Origin: an uncultured Nostocoides sp.
GTDB taxonomy: Bacteria; Actinomycetota; Actinomycetes; Actinomycetales; Dermatophilaceae
Reading direction: 5' to 3'
DNA: 56,997 bases
Assembly: GCA_937873315.1 (NCBI GenBank)
Contig: CALMQX010000008.1
Span: 1 to 56,997 of the forward strand
The notes beneath the pieces were generated by a model. That model had not been told where the DNA came from and ran no database searches. It saw only the letters and a list, made by a program, of their open reading frames with translations. The translations under genes were made by a program, and so were the position numbers. Below are positions 45,476 to 54,220 of this stretch, one piece after another (position 1 is the stretch's first letter; each line of letters starts with the position of its first letter).

Positions 45476-47251
45476 TCAGTAGGTGCGGAAGCCTCGGCCC
45501 GTCTTGCGTCCGAGGTATCCGGCCGTGACCAGGTGCTCGAGCATCGGCGCCGGGGCGAAGCCCGGCTCGCGGAACTCAATGTAGAGCTCCTTCTCAATGG
45601 CCAGCGAGACATCCAGACCGACCACATCGAGCAACTCGAAGGGTCCCATCGGAAGGCTGCATCCGGTCTTCATGGCGGTGTCGATCTCGTCGGTCGTCGC
45701 GTAGTGCGCCTCGACCATCTTGATCGCGTCATTGAGGTAGGGGAAGAGCAGCGCGTTGACAATGAAGCCGCTGCGGTCGCCGCAGGTCACGGCGACCTTG
45801 CCGATCTTGCCGCAGAGATCTTGAACGCTCGCCAGCACCTCGGGAGCCGTGGAGATGGTGTGCACCACCTCGACCAATTTCATGATGGCTGCCGGGTTAA
45901 AGAAGTGCATCCCGATGACGTCCTGCGGACGCCCGGTGACCTTGGCCAGGTCGACAATCGGCAGGCTCGACGTCGTCGTCGCGAGGATCGCGCCGTCCTT
46001 GCAGATGCCGTCCAGGTCGCGGAAGAGTTCCTGCTTGATCGCCAGATCCTCGGCAATCGCCTCGACCACGAGGTCCACGTCGGCCAGGGCGGCGCGCTCG
46101 GTGGCGCCGGTCAGGCGGGCGAGCAGGGCATCGGCCGCCTCCTGAGTCGTCCGACCACGCTCGATCAGCTTGGCCTGCGAGCGCTGGATGGCCGAGCGCA
46201 CCCCGTCAACCTTCTCCTGGCCGCGGGCGACATAGACCACCTCGAAGCCGGATCGGGCGAAGACCTCGATCATTCCGGTGGCCATAGTGCCCGATCCGAC
46301 CACGCCGACCTTGGCGATGGGGCGCAGGGTGACGCCCTCAGGGGTGCCACCCTTGGGCGTCTGCGCGTCGGGCACAACCTCGGGACTGCCGGGAGCGGCA
46401 TACGTGTAGAAGCCACGGCCGCTCTTGCGGCCGAGGAGACCGGCGCTGACCAGCTGCTTGAGAATCGGCTTAGGTGCGTGCAGGCGGTCGCGCCCCTGCT
46501 TGTACATCGTGTCCAGGATTTCGTATGCCGTGTCCAGACCGATCAGGTCCAGCAGCGCGAGCGGACCCATGGGGTAGCCACAGCCGAATCGCATCGCGGC
46601 ATCGAGATCCTCGCGGGTGGCGTACTTGGACTCATACATCGAGACAGCGTGGTTGAGGTAGCCAAAGAGGAGGGCGTTGGCGATGAAGCCGGCCTTGTCA
46701 CCAACGACCACCGGCTGCTTGCCCAGTCGCTCGGCCAGCGCTTTGACGTCTTCGAAGACGTCATCGGCGGTGATCACGGTCTTGATCACCTCAACGAACT
46801 GCAGCACGGGGGCGGGGTTAAAGAAGTGCATGCCCACGACGCGCTTGGGGTTCTTGGTGGCCACGGCGATCTCGGTGACCGGCAGCGAGGAGGTGTTGGT
46901 CGCCAGGATGGCGTCCGCCGACACGATCTCGTCGAGCTGGGCAAAGAGCGACTTCTTGAGGTCGAGGTGCTCGGGCACGGCCTCCACCACGAGCTGACAA
47001 CCCGCGAGGTCATGGAGGTCAAAGGAATAGGTCACCCGGCTGTGGAGGGCGTCATGCTCCTCCTGCGTCATCTTCTCGCGGGCCAGTGCGCGGCCGGTGC
47101 TCTTGGCCAGGACGCCCTTGCCCCGCTCGACGGCGGCCTCGTCAACCTCTGCGGCGACGACCTCCAGCCCATTGCGAGCGAACACTTCGACGATTCCAGC
47201 ACCCATGGTGCCCAGCCCAATCACGCCAACCTTGGTGAACTCACGAGTCAT
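45476..47251 (-). CDS. hcd: 3-hydroxybutyryl-CoA dehydrogenase with two tandem catalytic units
   Basis: Reduces acetoacetyl-CoA to 3-hydroxybutyryl-CoA, or the reverse. ATG 47251 gives 591 residues made of two complete 3-hydroxyacyl-CoA dehydrogenase units. Unit one: VGVIGLGTMGAGIVEVFARN, ILATNTSSLPVTEIA, GMHFFNPAPVLQFVEV, FIANALLFGYLNHA and LGRKSGRGFYTY. Unit two, from about residue 310: VGVVGSGTMATGMIEVFARS, ILATTTSSLPIVDLA, GMHFFNPAAIMKLVEVV, FIVNALLFPYLNDA and LGRKTGRGFRTY. Both keep the catalytic His and Asn motifs. I recall similar double-length proteins in actinobacteria with the ethylmalonyl-CoA pathway. It is monocistronic. Confidence 0.92.
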   Translation of the reverse strand: MTREFTKVGVIGLGTMGAGIVEVFARNGLEVVAAEVDEAAVERGKGVLAKSTGRALAREKMTQEEHDALHSRVTYSFDLHDLAGCQLVVEAVPEHLDLKKSLFAQLDEIVSADAILATNTSSLPVTEIAVATKNPKRVVGMHFFNPAPVLQFVEVIKTVITADDVFEDVKALAERLGKQPVVVGDKAGFIANALLFGYLNHAVSMYESKYATREDLDAAMRFGCGYPMGPLALLDLIGLDTAYEILDTMYKQGRDRLHAPKPILKQLVSAGLLGRKSGRGFYTYAAPGSPEVVPDAQTPKGGTPEGVTLRPIAKVGVVGSGTMATGMIEVFARSGFEVVYVARGQEKVDGVRSAIQRSQAKLIERGRTTQEAADALLARLTGATERAALADVDLVVEAIAEDLAIKQELFRDLDGICKDGAILATTTSSLPIVDLAKVTGRPQDVIGMHFFNPAAIMKLVEVVHTISTAPEVLASVQDLCGKIGKVAVTCGDRSGFIVNALLFPYLNDAIKMVEAHYATTDEIDTAMKTGCSLPMGPFELLDVVGLDVSLAIEKELYIEFREPGFAPAPMLEHLVTAGYLGRKTGRGFRTY

Positions 47252-47323
47252 GCCCCGATCCTTCCAAACCCCCTCACTGCGCGGCACCCTCGACCGGCGT
47301 GACCCTGCCCACGATTGGGCGGT

Positions 47324-47743
47324 CTACCAGTCGTGTCCGGCCGCGATCAGGCTGGCCTCGGCGTCGAAGCGCTCCGAAGGCGAGAGTGGCACCCGTTGCT
47401 GTGGTGTCGGCAGGTCGAGTCGACGGCAGTATTCGAGGAGGACATAGTCATATGCCGCCTGGCCGGCTCGCATGCGGGCGGCCTTCGCGGGCACATCGCT
47501 GGCCTCAACTCTGGCAAGTTCGTGGCCCAGGCGGCGAAGTTCGAGCCCCAGCAGTTGCGGCGGGATGGGCTGGCTGGTTGAGGTGCTCGTGCGCCATGCG
47601 GCATACCGGCGACTCAGCCCGCGCAGAGCCCACGGCGTCCTGCCCCGACCGACGTCGCTCACCAGGCTCATCGGGCCCACGACGCCGATGGTGATCACCA
47701 CCATGGTCGCCAGCGTGAGCAGGGCGCCCTCCGGCCAGGTCAT
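47324..47743 (-). CDS. small membrane-anchored protein of unknown function
   Basis: 139 residues from ATG 47743. An N-terminal hydrophobic helix, [21 protein letters not shown], is followed by a basic segment and a charged helical cytoplasmic domain ([19 protein letters not shown], then [17 protein letters not shown]). No family is recognised. It is divergent from nucS, with 57 bases between the starts, so the two may share a promoter region; nothing links their functions. Confidence 0.6.
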   Translation of the reverse strand: MTWPEGALLTLATMVVITIGVVGPMSLVSDVGRGRTPWALRGLSRRYAAWRTSTSTSQPIPPQLLGLELRRLGHELARVEASDVPAKAARMRAGQAAYDYVLLEYCRRLDLPTPQQRVPLSPSERFDAEASLIAAGHDW

Positions 47744-47800
47744 GGCTCCACTATGCGGCGACTCGATGTCACTGTCCAGGGTCGGGCTAGGCTTCCTGGC

Positions 47801-48496
47801 GTGCGATTGGTGATTGCGACCTGCAGCGTCGACTACGAGGGACGGCTGCGCGCACACCTGCCGCTGGCCACAAGGCTGCTCCTGGTCAAGGCCGATGGCT
47901 CGGTGCTGGTGCACTCCGACGGAGGGTCATACAAGCCGCTGAACTGGATGAGCCCGCCGTGCGCGATGGCGGAGATCGAGCCCGACGATGAAGAGCGAGC
48001 CGATGGGGTCACCTCGGTGTGGGTCGTTGCGCACGCGAAGTCAGATGATCGCTTGCGGGTGCGGCTCCACGAGGTCCAGCACGACTCCTTCCATGCGCTG
48101 GGCGTTGACCCGGGCCTGGTCAAGGATGGCGTTGAGGCTCACTTGCAGGCCTTGCTGGCGCAGCACATCGGCACCCTGGGCGAGGGCTACAGCCTGGTCC
48201 GCCGGGAGTACATGACCGCGATCGGCCCGGTCGACATCCTGTGCCGCGATGCCGACGGCTCGAGCGTGGCGGTCGAGATCAAGCGTCGGGGTGAGATCGA
48301 TGGGGTCGAGCAACTCACTCGCTACCTGGAGCTGATGAACCGAGACCCGCATCTGGCGCCGGTGACCGGGGTCTTCGCCGCTCAAGTCATCAAGCCCCAG
48401 GCGCGCACCTTGGCAGAGGACCGCGGCATTCGCTGCGTCGTCCTGGACTATGACGCGCTACGCGGCATCGACAATGTGGAGCACCGGCTCTTCTAG
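47801..48496 (+). CDS. nucS: endonuclease NucS (EndoMS), mismatch-specific
   Basis: Cleaves both strands at mismatched bases and serves as the MutS/MutL-independent mismatch repair nuclease of actinobacteria. GTG 47801 gives 231 residues ([19 protein letters not shown]...), the family length. The C-terminal nuclease domain has the RecB-like PD-(D/E)XK site: GPVDILCRD with D145, [13 protein letters not shown] with E159 and K161, and VEQLTRYLE with the following Gln. The N-terminal part has the DNA-binding and dimerisation beta-sandwich. The C-terminal tail, NVEHRLF, may be a beta-clamp-binding end. Confidence 0.95.
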   Translation: MRLVIATCSVDYEGRLRAHLPLATRLLLVKADGSVLVHSDGGSYKPLNWMSPPCAMAEIEPDDEERADGVTSVWVVAHAKSDDRLRVRLHEVQHDSFHALGVDPGLVKDGVEAHLQALLAQHIGTLGEGYSLVRREYMTAIGPVDILCRDADGSSVAVEIKRRGEIDGVEQLTRYLELMNRDPHLAPVTGVFAAQVIKPQARTLAEDRGIRCVVLDYDALRGIDNVEHRLF

Positions 48497-48542
48497 GCGC
48501 TGGCGCATGAAGACCTCGCAAGCGTCCTCCGGAAACCGGCCA

Positions 48543-48574
48543 GTGGGCGGTGGGCAGTGGGCAGTGGGCAGTGG
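48543..48574. repeat. 7-bp tandem repeat downstream of nucS
   Basis: GTGGGCG is followed by three GTGGGCA units and a partial GTGG, about 4.5 copies of a heptamer. It lies between nucS and the convergent regulator gene, in otherwise featureless sequence. It is a slippage-prone minisatellite without flanking unique spacers, so not a CRISPR. Confidence 0.8.
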
Positions 48575-48660
48575 CCGGGTCGCGCGGCATTGGGTGCTCG
48601 GGGGAGGTGGTGCTTGCGTCGTACTGAGGGCGGCGGCCAGGCAGTCGCCGGAGCGGCACG

Positions 48661-49434
48661 CTAGCCAGCCAGGGTTTCGGGCCCGGCCGGGTGGACGGCC
48701 CCCCGCGCCCTGCGGGCCGCTGCCTCTGCCTCGGCCAGAGCCTCCGTGTGACGCTCGGTCGTCCACTGTGGCGCCTGATCTATGGTCTCCAATGGCCACA
48801 CGTTGACCCACCACCAGTGGGGACCGAACGGACAATGCGAGGTCACCCGATGCCCCGCCAAGCGCCGACGACCGCCGCGCACCCGAACGATCAACTCCTC
48901 ATCGGCCCACGCGTGTGGCCCGAGCTCGTTGAGCGCGCCCGACGAGTCGCGTTCCGCTACAACGATGCGCCACCCCGCGCTCGCCAAAGCCCGCTCCACG
49001 AGCTGCAGTTGAACACCGACCCCTTGACGCTCCAAGCGCGACACTGTGCTGGACCCGACGCCAATGTCCCGGGCGAACCTCTCCTGTGACCATCCAGCTC
49101 GGTTGCGAGACATAGTGACGACATCCCTGATGGCACGGGCGTCGATCGGCCGGACCGGGCGACCTGGCCGATCCACCTCCCGCAGTCCCAAGGTCAACGA
49201 CGAACTCGCGTATGCCGCGAGCACCCGTCGTAGCTCGATCAGGCTTGGACGAGTCTCCAATCGAGCTTGATGCGACATCGATGTTCCCTGCTGGGCGGCA
49301 TATGCGCGCTGGCTGAGACCGCACGCCATCCGGGTCGCCCGGAGCGAAAGCCCGATCTGGTCGTTCAAGCTCAGGTCGTTGCGGCGTTGGGCCGCCGCGC
49401 GAGCCAACCTTGCGCGAGCCACTGAGGTTGTCAT
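48661..49434 (-). CDS. XRE-type transcriptional regulator with two HTH segments
   Basis: 257 residues from ATG 49434. The first helix-turn-helix is IGLSLRATRMACGLSQRAYA (about 27-55), which is partly degenerate. The second is IRDVVTMSRNRAGWSQERFA, continuing DIGVGSSTVSRLERQG (about 101-137), a canonical Cro/CI-type fold. The C-terminal 90 residues (LGPHAWADEELIVRVRGGRR) form an unknown domain with a Trp-rich part (PHWWWVNVWPL). No ligand or target is inferable. It is not in an operon with its neighbours. Confidence 0.75.
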   Translation of the reverse strand: MTTSVARARLARAAAQRRNDLSLNDQIGLSLRATRMACGLSQRAYAAQQGTSMSHQARLETRPSLIELRRVLAAYASSSLTLGLREVDRPGRPVRPIDARAIRDVVTMSRNRAGWSQERFARDIGVGSSTVSRLERQGVGVQLQLVERALASAGWRIVVAERDSSGALNELGPHAWADEELIVRVRGGRRRLAGHRVTSHCPFGPHWWWVNVWPLETIDQAPQWTTERHTEALAEAEAAARRARGAVHPAGPETLAG

Positions 49435-49564
49435 GCGGCGATCATCCGCCTGGGCACTGACAGTCCGGCCCTACCTCCGGCCGCCCTCAGTACGACGCAA
49501 GCACCACCTCCCCAGGGCACCCATGACGGGAACCCCGGCGTCCGCAGCCGTCAGACCGCAGCCT

Positions 49565-50185
49565 TCACACCGCAGAAGCGTCGACCTGACCGGGCCAGGT
49601 GATGACCCGCCAACCGTCGTCCCCCGCCTCCACCCTCGCGGGCACCGCATTGGGCAGGAAGCGCTGATGGGCCAGGTCGTTGCGCACATTGACCGACACA
49701 CGCGGCAGGACCAGGGACATCACACCCCCGTGGGTGAAGACCAGAACCTGCTCACCACGATGCTGATCCGCGATCGACTGCAGCGCACCCACCATCCGCT
49801 CGACGATCTCCGCCCCGCTCTCGGCGCCGGGAACGCGCGCGGTCAAGTCACCCGCGATCCACGCGGCATAGGTCTCCTGCATTACCGGGTCCGACCACGG
49901 CTGACCGGCACGCGTCCCCACCCCCAACTCTTGAAGTCCGTCGACAACCGTATGCCGCACGCCGAGCAGGTCACCAGCCAATGTCCCGGACTGCACGGCC
50001 CGCTCCATCGGGCTGCTGTACACCGCCGCGATCCGCTGACTGCGCAGGTCCTCGGCGCATTGCCGAACTTGCCCCTGTCCAGTCTCAGAGAGCCAGCCAC
50101 CGTCATCGGACATGACGTGAGCATGGTGATAGGCCGCATCACCGTGTCGCGCCACGAAGAGGGTGGCAGGGCAGTGCAATGTCAT
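49565..50185 (-). CDS. histidine phosphatase (phosphoglycerate-mutase-like) family protein
   Basis: 206 residues from ATG 50185, which overlaps the stop of the ethylmalonyl-CoA mutase gene (ATGA), so it is translationally coupled to it. The phosphohistidine motif is FVARHGDA near residue 13, followed by VYSSPMERAVQS and the second catalytic His in VFTHGGVMSL. The family covers broad phosphatases and phosphoglycerate mutases. The substrate is not known; the coupling to the mutase hints at a role connected to B12 or acyl-CoA metabolism, but that is a guess. Confidence 0.82.
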   Translation of the reverse strand: MTLHCPATLFVARHGDAAYHHAHVMSDDGGWLSETGQGQVRQCAEDLRSQRIAAVYSSPMERAVQSGTLAGDLLGVRHTVVDGLQELGVGTRAGQPWSDPVMQETYAAWIAGDLTARVPGAESGAEIVERMVGALQSIADQHRGEQVLVFTHGGVMSLVLPRVSVNVRNDLAHQRFLPNAVPARVEAGDDGWRVITWPGQVDASAV

Positions 50186-52248
50186 TCGGCGCCCGAGCGG
50201 GCAAGCCCGCGAGAGTCCCGGATCACCTCGACGAACCGGGTCATGATGTCGTTAAGGCCAAAGTCCTTGGGGGTGAAGACCTCAGCAACGCCCAGCGACT
50301 TCAGCGTGTGGGCATCCGAGTCGGGAATGATGCCCCCCACGATGACCGGGACGTCGCCCGCCCCGGCTGCCCGCAGCCGCTCAAGTACCTCCGGCACCAA
50401 CTCCATGTGCGAGCCCGACAGGATGCTCACGCCGACCAGGTGCACATCCTCGGCAATGGCCGCCGCCACGATCTGCTCCGGCGTGAGTCGAATGCCCTGA
50501 TAGATCACCTCGAAACCAGCATCTCGCGCACGGACCGCGACCTGCTCAGCGCCATTGGAGTGCCCATCCAAGCCCGGCTTGCCGACCAGCACGCGCAGGC
50601 GCTCGCCCAGTTCCTGCCCGGTTTGGGCGACATACTCACGGACCTGCGCCAACTCGGCCGAGGCCGTGCCCGCGCCAATCCCCACCGACCCGCTCACCCC
50701 GGTTGGAGCGCGGAATTCGCCAAAGACCTCGCGCAAGGCACCGGCCCACTCCCCCGTGGTGATCTCCGCGCGGGCACACTCCAAGGAGGCGGCCATGAGG
50801 TTGTCTCCGGCGGTGGCGTCGGCCTTGAGCGCCGCGATCGCCGCAGCGGCCCGGGCCGCACGAATCGGGTCAGCATCTCGCGCCTGCCGCCATGCCTGGA
50901 CCGCCTCGACCGCGGCCTGCTCCACGCTAGCGTCAACGGTCTGGATCGCCGAGTCGACATCAGCGGTCAGCGGATTGGGCTCCGTGGTCTCGAACCGGTT
51001 GACGCCGACCACAATGTCCTCACCGGCCTCGATGCGCTGGCGCCGCCGTGCATGGGAGGCCACGAGTTCGGACTTCATGTACCCGCCCTCGACCGCGGGG
51101 ACGGCACCACCCATGGCCTGGACGCGGTCGATCTCGGCCTTCGCGCCGGCCACTAACTCCGCGACCTTTGCTTCGATCACCGGGCTGCCCGTGAAGATGT
51201 CGTCGTACTCCAGCAGGTCGGACTCGAACGCCAGCACTTGCTGAATCCGCAGAGACCACTGCTGATCCCAGGGGCGAGGCAAGCCCAGTGCCTCATTCCA
51301 GGCAGGCAGTTGCACGGCCCGAGCGCGCGCATCCTTGGACAAGGTCACTGCCAACATCTCGAGCACGATGCGCTGCACGTTATTCTCCGGCTGCGCCTCG
51401 GTCAGCCCCAGAGAGTTCACTTGCACGCCATAGCGGAAGCGGCGCTGCACGGGATCGCTGACGCCATACCGATCACGGGTCAGTTCGTCCCAGAGCTCAA
51501 CGAAGGCGCGCATCTTGCACATCTCCTCGATGAAACGCACCCCGGCATTGACGAAGAAGGAGATCCGGGCCACGACCTCACCGAAACGCTCTTCCGGCAC
51601 CTGCCCCGAAGCACGCACGGCGTCGAGGACCGCGATCGCGGTGCACATGGAGTAGGCAATCTCCTGCACCGGCGTGGCCCCCGCCTCTTGCAGGTGATAG
51701 CTGCAGATATTGGTCGGATTCCACTTGGGGATCTCGGCGACCGTGTAGGCGACCATGTCGGTGATCAACCTCAGCGAAGGGCCAGGCGCGAAGACGTAGG
51801 TGCCCCGCGAAAGGTACTCCTTGATGATGTCGTTCTGGGTCGTCCCGGCCAGGGCACGCACCGCGGTCGCGGGGTCCTCGCCGGCCGCGACGGCCTGCTC
51901 CTCGGCGGCCACCTGGTAGAGCGCCAGGAGCCACATGGCGGTGGCATTGATCGTCATCGAGGTGTTCATCTGGGAGAGCGGGATCTGATCAAAGAGCGCC
52001 CGCATGTCCCCGATGTGTGCGATCGGCACCCCCACCTTGCCCACCTCGCCCCGAGAGAGCACGTGGTCAGAGTCGTAGCCGGTCTGCGTGGGCAGGTCGA
52101 AGGCGACCGACAGTCCGGTCTGGCCCTTAGCCAAGTTACGCCGGTACAGCGCATTCGACGCGGCGGCACTGGAATGGCCCGCATAGGTGCGCATCACCCA
52201 CGGGCGGTCACGGTCACGGCGAGGGGTGCTGGCGGACGGCTCACTCAT
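50182..52248 (-). CDS. ecm: ethylmalonyl-CoA mutase (MeaA type, B12-dependent)
   Basis: Rearranges (2R)-ethylmalonyl-CoA to methylsuccinyl-CoA using adenosylcobalamin. 688 residues from ATG 52248. The substrate domain has WVMRTYAGHSSAAASNALYR, GLSVAFDLPTQTGYDSDH, MNTSMTINATAMWLLALYQ, ICSYHLQEAGATPVQEIAY and NVQRIVLEMLAVTLSKDARA. The C-terminal B12-binding domain is a Rossmann-like unit with VLVGKPGLDGHSNGAEQVA, where D-G-H supplies the lower cobalt ligand, then SILSGSHMELVPE and VIVGGIIP. The start and the single-chain layout match Streptomyces MeaA and differ from methylmalonyl-CoA mutase large subunits. MeaB and a cobalamin adenosyltransferase are nearby. Confidence 0.93.
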   Translation of the reverse strand: MSEPSASTPRRDRDRPWVMRTYAGHSSAAASNALYRRNLAKGQTGLSVAFDLPTQTGYDSDHVLSRGEVGKVGVPIAHIGDMRALFDQIPLSQMNTSMTINATAMWLLALYQVAAEEQAVAAGEDPATAVRALAGTTQNDIIKEYLSRGTYVFAPGPSLRLITDMVAYTVAEIPKWNPTNICSYHLQEAGATPVQEIAYSMCTAIAVLDAVRASGQVPEERFGEVVARISFFVNAGVRFIEEMCKMRAFVELWDELTRDRYGVSDPVQRRFRYGVQVNSLGLTEAQPENNVQRIVLEMLAVTLSKDARARAVQLPAWNEALGLPRPWDQQWSLRIQQVLAFESDLLEYDDIFTGSPVIEAKVAELVAGAKAEIDRVQAMGGAVPAVEGGYMKSELVASHARRRQRIEAGEDIVVGVNRFETTEPNPLTADVDSAIQTVDASVEQAAVEAVQAWRQARDADPIRAARAAAAIAALKADATAGDNLMAASLECARAEITTGEWAGALREVFGEFRAPTGVSGSVGIGAGTASAELAQVREYVAQTGQELGERLRVLVGKPGLDGHSNGAEQVAVRARDAGFEVIYQGIRLTPEQIVAAAIAEDVHLVGVSILSGSHMELVPEVLERLRAAGAGDVPVIVGGIIPDSDAHTLKSLGVAEVFTPKDFGLNDIMTRFVEVIRDSRGLARSGAE

Positions 52249-52287
52249 GGAGCCGACGATACGGTCGGGCAGGGGCCCGCCACGAGG

Positions 52288-52641
52288 TCAGAGCGCGGTG
52301 AGAGTGCCCACAGTCTGCGGGTGCAAGTCGAGCAAGTGACCCTGCCGAGCGCGACGCAGTAACCGGACCGTGCGCTCGCTGGCCTCCGGAATGGTGAGCA
52401 TCCGCCCGTGCCGCCGGGCGCAGCGCGCCGCCTCGACAATGAAGCCGAATCCCGTCGCATCCCCCACCTCGGCCTCACCGAGGTCAAGCATGATCGGCAG
52501 GTAGCCGTCCTGAATGATCCGTCGCATCGTGACCCGCACATCCGCAACTGTTGATACATCGAGCCGCCCCCGCAGCATCACGTGGTGTCCCCGCTCGTCG
52601 ATCTGCTCGACGACCGTCACCACCGTGGTCCCACCCCTCAT
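52288..52641 (-). CDS. STAS-domain protein (anti-sigma-factor antagonist-like)
   Basis: 117 residues from ATG 52641. The STAS core reads VMLRGRLDVSTVADVRVTM, then YLPIMLDLGEAEVGDATGFG. In SpoIIAA-type proteins the phosphorylated residue is the second Ser of DSSG; here the motif is DATG, so Thr takes that place. The C-terminus, RRHGRMLTIPEASERTVRLL, fits the fold. Such proteins switch partner by phosphorylation to release a sigma factor. No kinase or sigma partner lies beside it. It is 39 bases upstream of ecm on the same strand and may be co-transcribed with it. Confidence 0.82.
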   Translation of the reverse strand: MRGGTTVVTVVEQIDERGHHVMLRGRLDVSTVADVRVTMRRIIQDGYLPIMLDLGEAEVGDATGFGFIVEAARCARRHGRMLTIPEASERTVRLLRRARQGHLLDLHPQTVGTLTAL

Positions 52642-52760
52642 GTGGACGTCCTCCCGACCTTTATGTTGTGACGCCTGTCACCTATTAGACGCCACCGCAC
52701 CCGTGCAGGTTGCGCAGCGACAGGTAAAGAATTCGCAACGGCCGTGACAGGCTTGGCCCC

Positions 52761-53381
52761 ATGGTCAACCTCACCCAGATCTACACCCGCACCGGCGACG
52801 ATGGCACCACCGCGCTCGGCGACTTCAGCCGGACCTCGAAAACCGACGCGCGGCTGGCCGCTTTTGCCGACGTCAACGAGGCCAACGCCGCCATCGGAGT
52901 CGCGATCACCGCCGGCGGGTTGACTCCAGAGGTATGCCGGGTGCTCACCCGCGTTCAGAACGACCTCTTCGATGTCGGCGCCGACCTCTGCACCCCGCTG
53001 GCCGAGACCTATGACTATCCGCCCTTGCGGGTCAAGGAGGCCTGGATCGGGGAGCTCGAGGCCGACTGTGACGCCTTCTTGGAGCCGCTGGACAAGCTGC
53101 GTTCGTTCATCCTGCCCAGCGGCACGCCTGGGTCTGCCTACCTCCACCTCGCGCTGACGATCGTGCGTCGCGCCGAGCGCTCCACCTGGCGGGCGATCGA
53201 GAGCTATGGCACCGAGCCCGGCAGCGGGAAGGGCGAAGGCGGCGTGAATCTCGTGGCCGCGGCATACCTCAACCGGCTCTCCGACCTGCTCTTCATCCTG
53301 GCCCGCACGGCCAATAAGGACGCCGGCGGGGATGTGCTCTGGCAGCCCGGCGGCGGTCGGGAGCACGCTCCCGACCGCTGA
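52761..53381 (+). CDS. PduO-type cob(I)alamin adenosyltransferase
   Basis: Attaches the adenosyl group of ATP to cobalamin to make the cofactor of the B12-dependent mutases. 206 residues from ATG 52761. Signatures are IYTRTGDDGTTALGDFSR at the ATP-binding N-terminus, FADVNEANAAIG, VQNDLFDVGADL, LRSFILPSGTPGSAYLHL and VRRAERSTW, and YLNRLSDLLFILAR near the C-terminus. It lies close to ecm on the opposite strand, with the STAS gene between. It should serve ethylmalonyl-CoA mutase and any methylmalonyl-CoA mutase in the cell. Confidence 0.92.
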   Translation: MVNLTQIYTRTGDDGTTALGDFSRTSKTDARLAAFADVNEANAAIGVAITAGGLTPEVCRVLTRVQNDLFDVGADLCTPLAETYDYPPLRVKEAWIGELEADCDAFLEPLDKLRSFILPSGTPGSAYLHLALTIVRRAERSTWRAIESYGTEPGSGKGEGGVNLVAAAYLNRLSDLLFILARTANKDAGGDVLWQPGGGREHAPDR

Positions 53382-53407
53382 GCCGGACCGGCGGCCAGAG
53401 CTCGGGG

Positions 53408-54220
53408 TCACTTCACCTCGGAACGACGCACCAGGACCAGCCCCACCAGGAGCGGGAGCACGACCCAGATCCCGACGACCGACGCCACCTGCTGCCACTG
53501 CTCCCCAGTGAGCGCGGGGTCAGCGAACAAGTTGCTGGCCGTGTATTGGTAGTCCACCCACGGCTGCAGGTCGGCGAACCACTCTTGGTAGGCCGCCAGC
53601 AGACCCAGCAGCGGCGGGAGCGCCAGGGTATAGACGAAGTAGGCCACGATCGCACCCGACGAGCTGCGGATCAGCACCCCGAGAGCGAAGCCCAGCGTCA
53701 TACCGAGCACACTGCCGAGCACGATGCGGGAGGTTTCTCCCACCGAGCCATCCCAGACCGGGTCGACGCCGGCAACCGCGCTACCGATGACGGTGCCCAC
53801 AGTGCCCACCACGAGAGCCACGCCCATGGACCCGACGCCGACGACCAGCGCGGCCAAGAGTTTGGCGCCGAGCACCCGGCCGCGGTGCGGCACCAAGGTG
53901 AAGGTCGTTAGCCCACTGCGCTGGGTCCATTCGCTGGTCACGGCCAAGATGCCCACGATCGGAAGAATGATCGTCATCGGTGCACCAATGGATGCGGCGA
54001 AGTTGTCGAAGGTCAGGTCGCTGTCCTCCCCGATCAGGATCAGCGCGGTCGTGGCCAGCAGGCTGGTGATCACGATGCTCGCCATCAACCAGAACCCCGA
54101 ACGGGTGTCGAACATCTTGCGCAACTCGACCCGGACCAGTCGGCTCAGCGGGATTCGGCTGGGCAGCGTTCGGGTGGACGCTCCGCCGATCGAGGTGTCG
54201 GCCAGGACGGCGGTGCTCAT
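53408..54220 (-). CDS. ABC-2 type transporter permease
   Basis: 270 residues from ATG 54220, overlapping the stop of the ATPase gene (ATGA). About six transmembrane segments are visible, for example FWLMASIVITSLLATTALILI, MTIILPIVGILAVTSEW, LLAALVVGVGSMGVALVVG, IVAYFVYTLALPPLLGLLA and VVGIWVVLPLLVGLVLV. The short loop VTSEWTQRSGLTTFTLVPHR is typical of this permease family. It forms the membrane half of an exporter with the ATPase. The substrate is unknown; drugs, peptides or lipids are common for the type. Confidence 0.85.
   Translation of the reverse strand: MSTAVLADTSIGGASTRTLPSRIPLSRLVRVELRKMFDTRSGFWLMASIVITSLLATTALILIGEDSDLTFDNFAASIGAPMTIILPIVGILAVTSEWTQRSGLTTFTLVPHRGRVLGAKLLAALVVGVGSMGVALVVGTVGTVIGSAVAGVDPVWDGSVGETSRIVLGSVLGMTLGFALGVLIRSSSGAIVAYFVYTLALPPLLGLLAAYQEWFADLQPWVDYQYTASNLFADPALTGEQWQQVASVVGIWVVLPLLVGLVLVRRSEVK

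Noticed and set aside
45533-47302. 589-codon frame opposite the hydroxybutyryl-CoA dehydrogenase
   Set aside because: Antisense shadow of a gene with two clear catalytic units; no recognisable domain.
48543-48574. CRISPR-like repeat
   Set aside because: The 7-base units are contiguous with no spacers and no cas genes are present.
52249-52760. Cobalamin riboswitch near the B12-dependent mutase and adenosyltransferase
   Set aside because: The non-coding gaps here are short (39 and 119 bases) and I see no B12-box-like conserved core.
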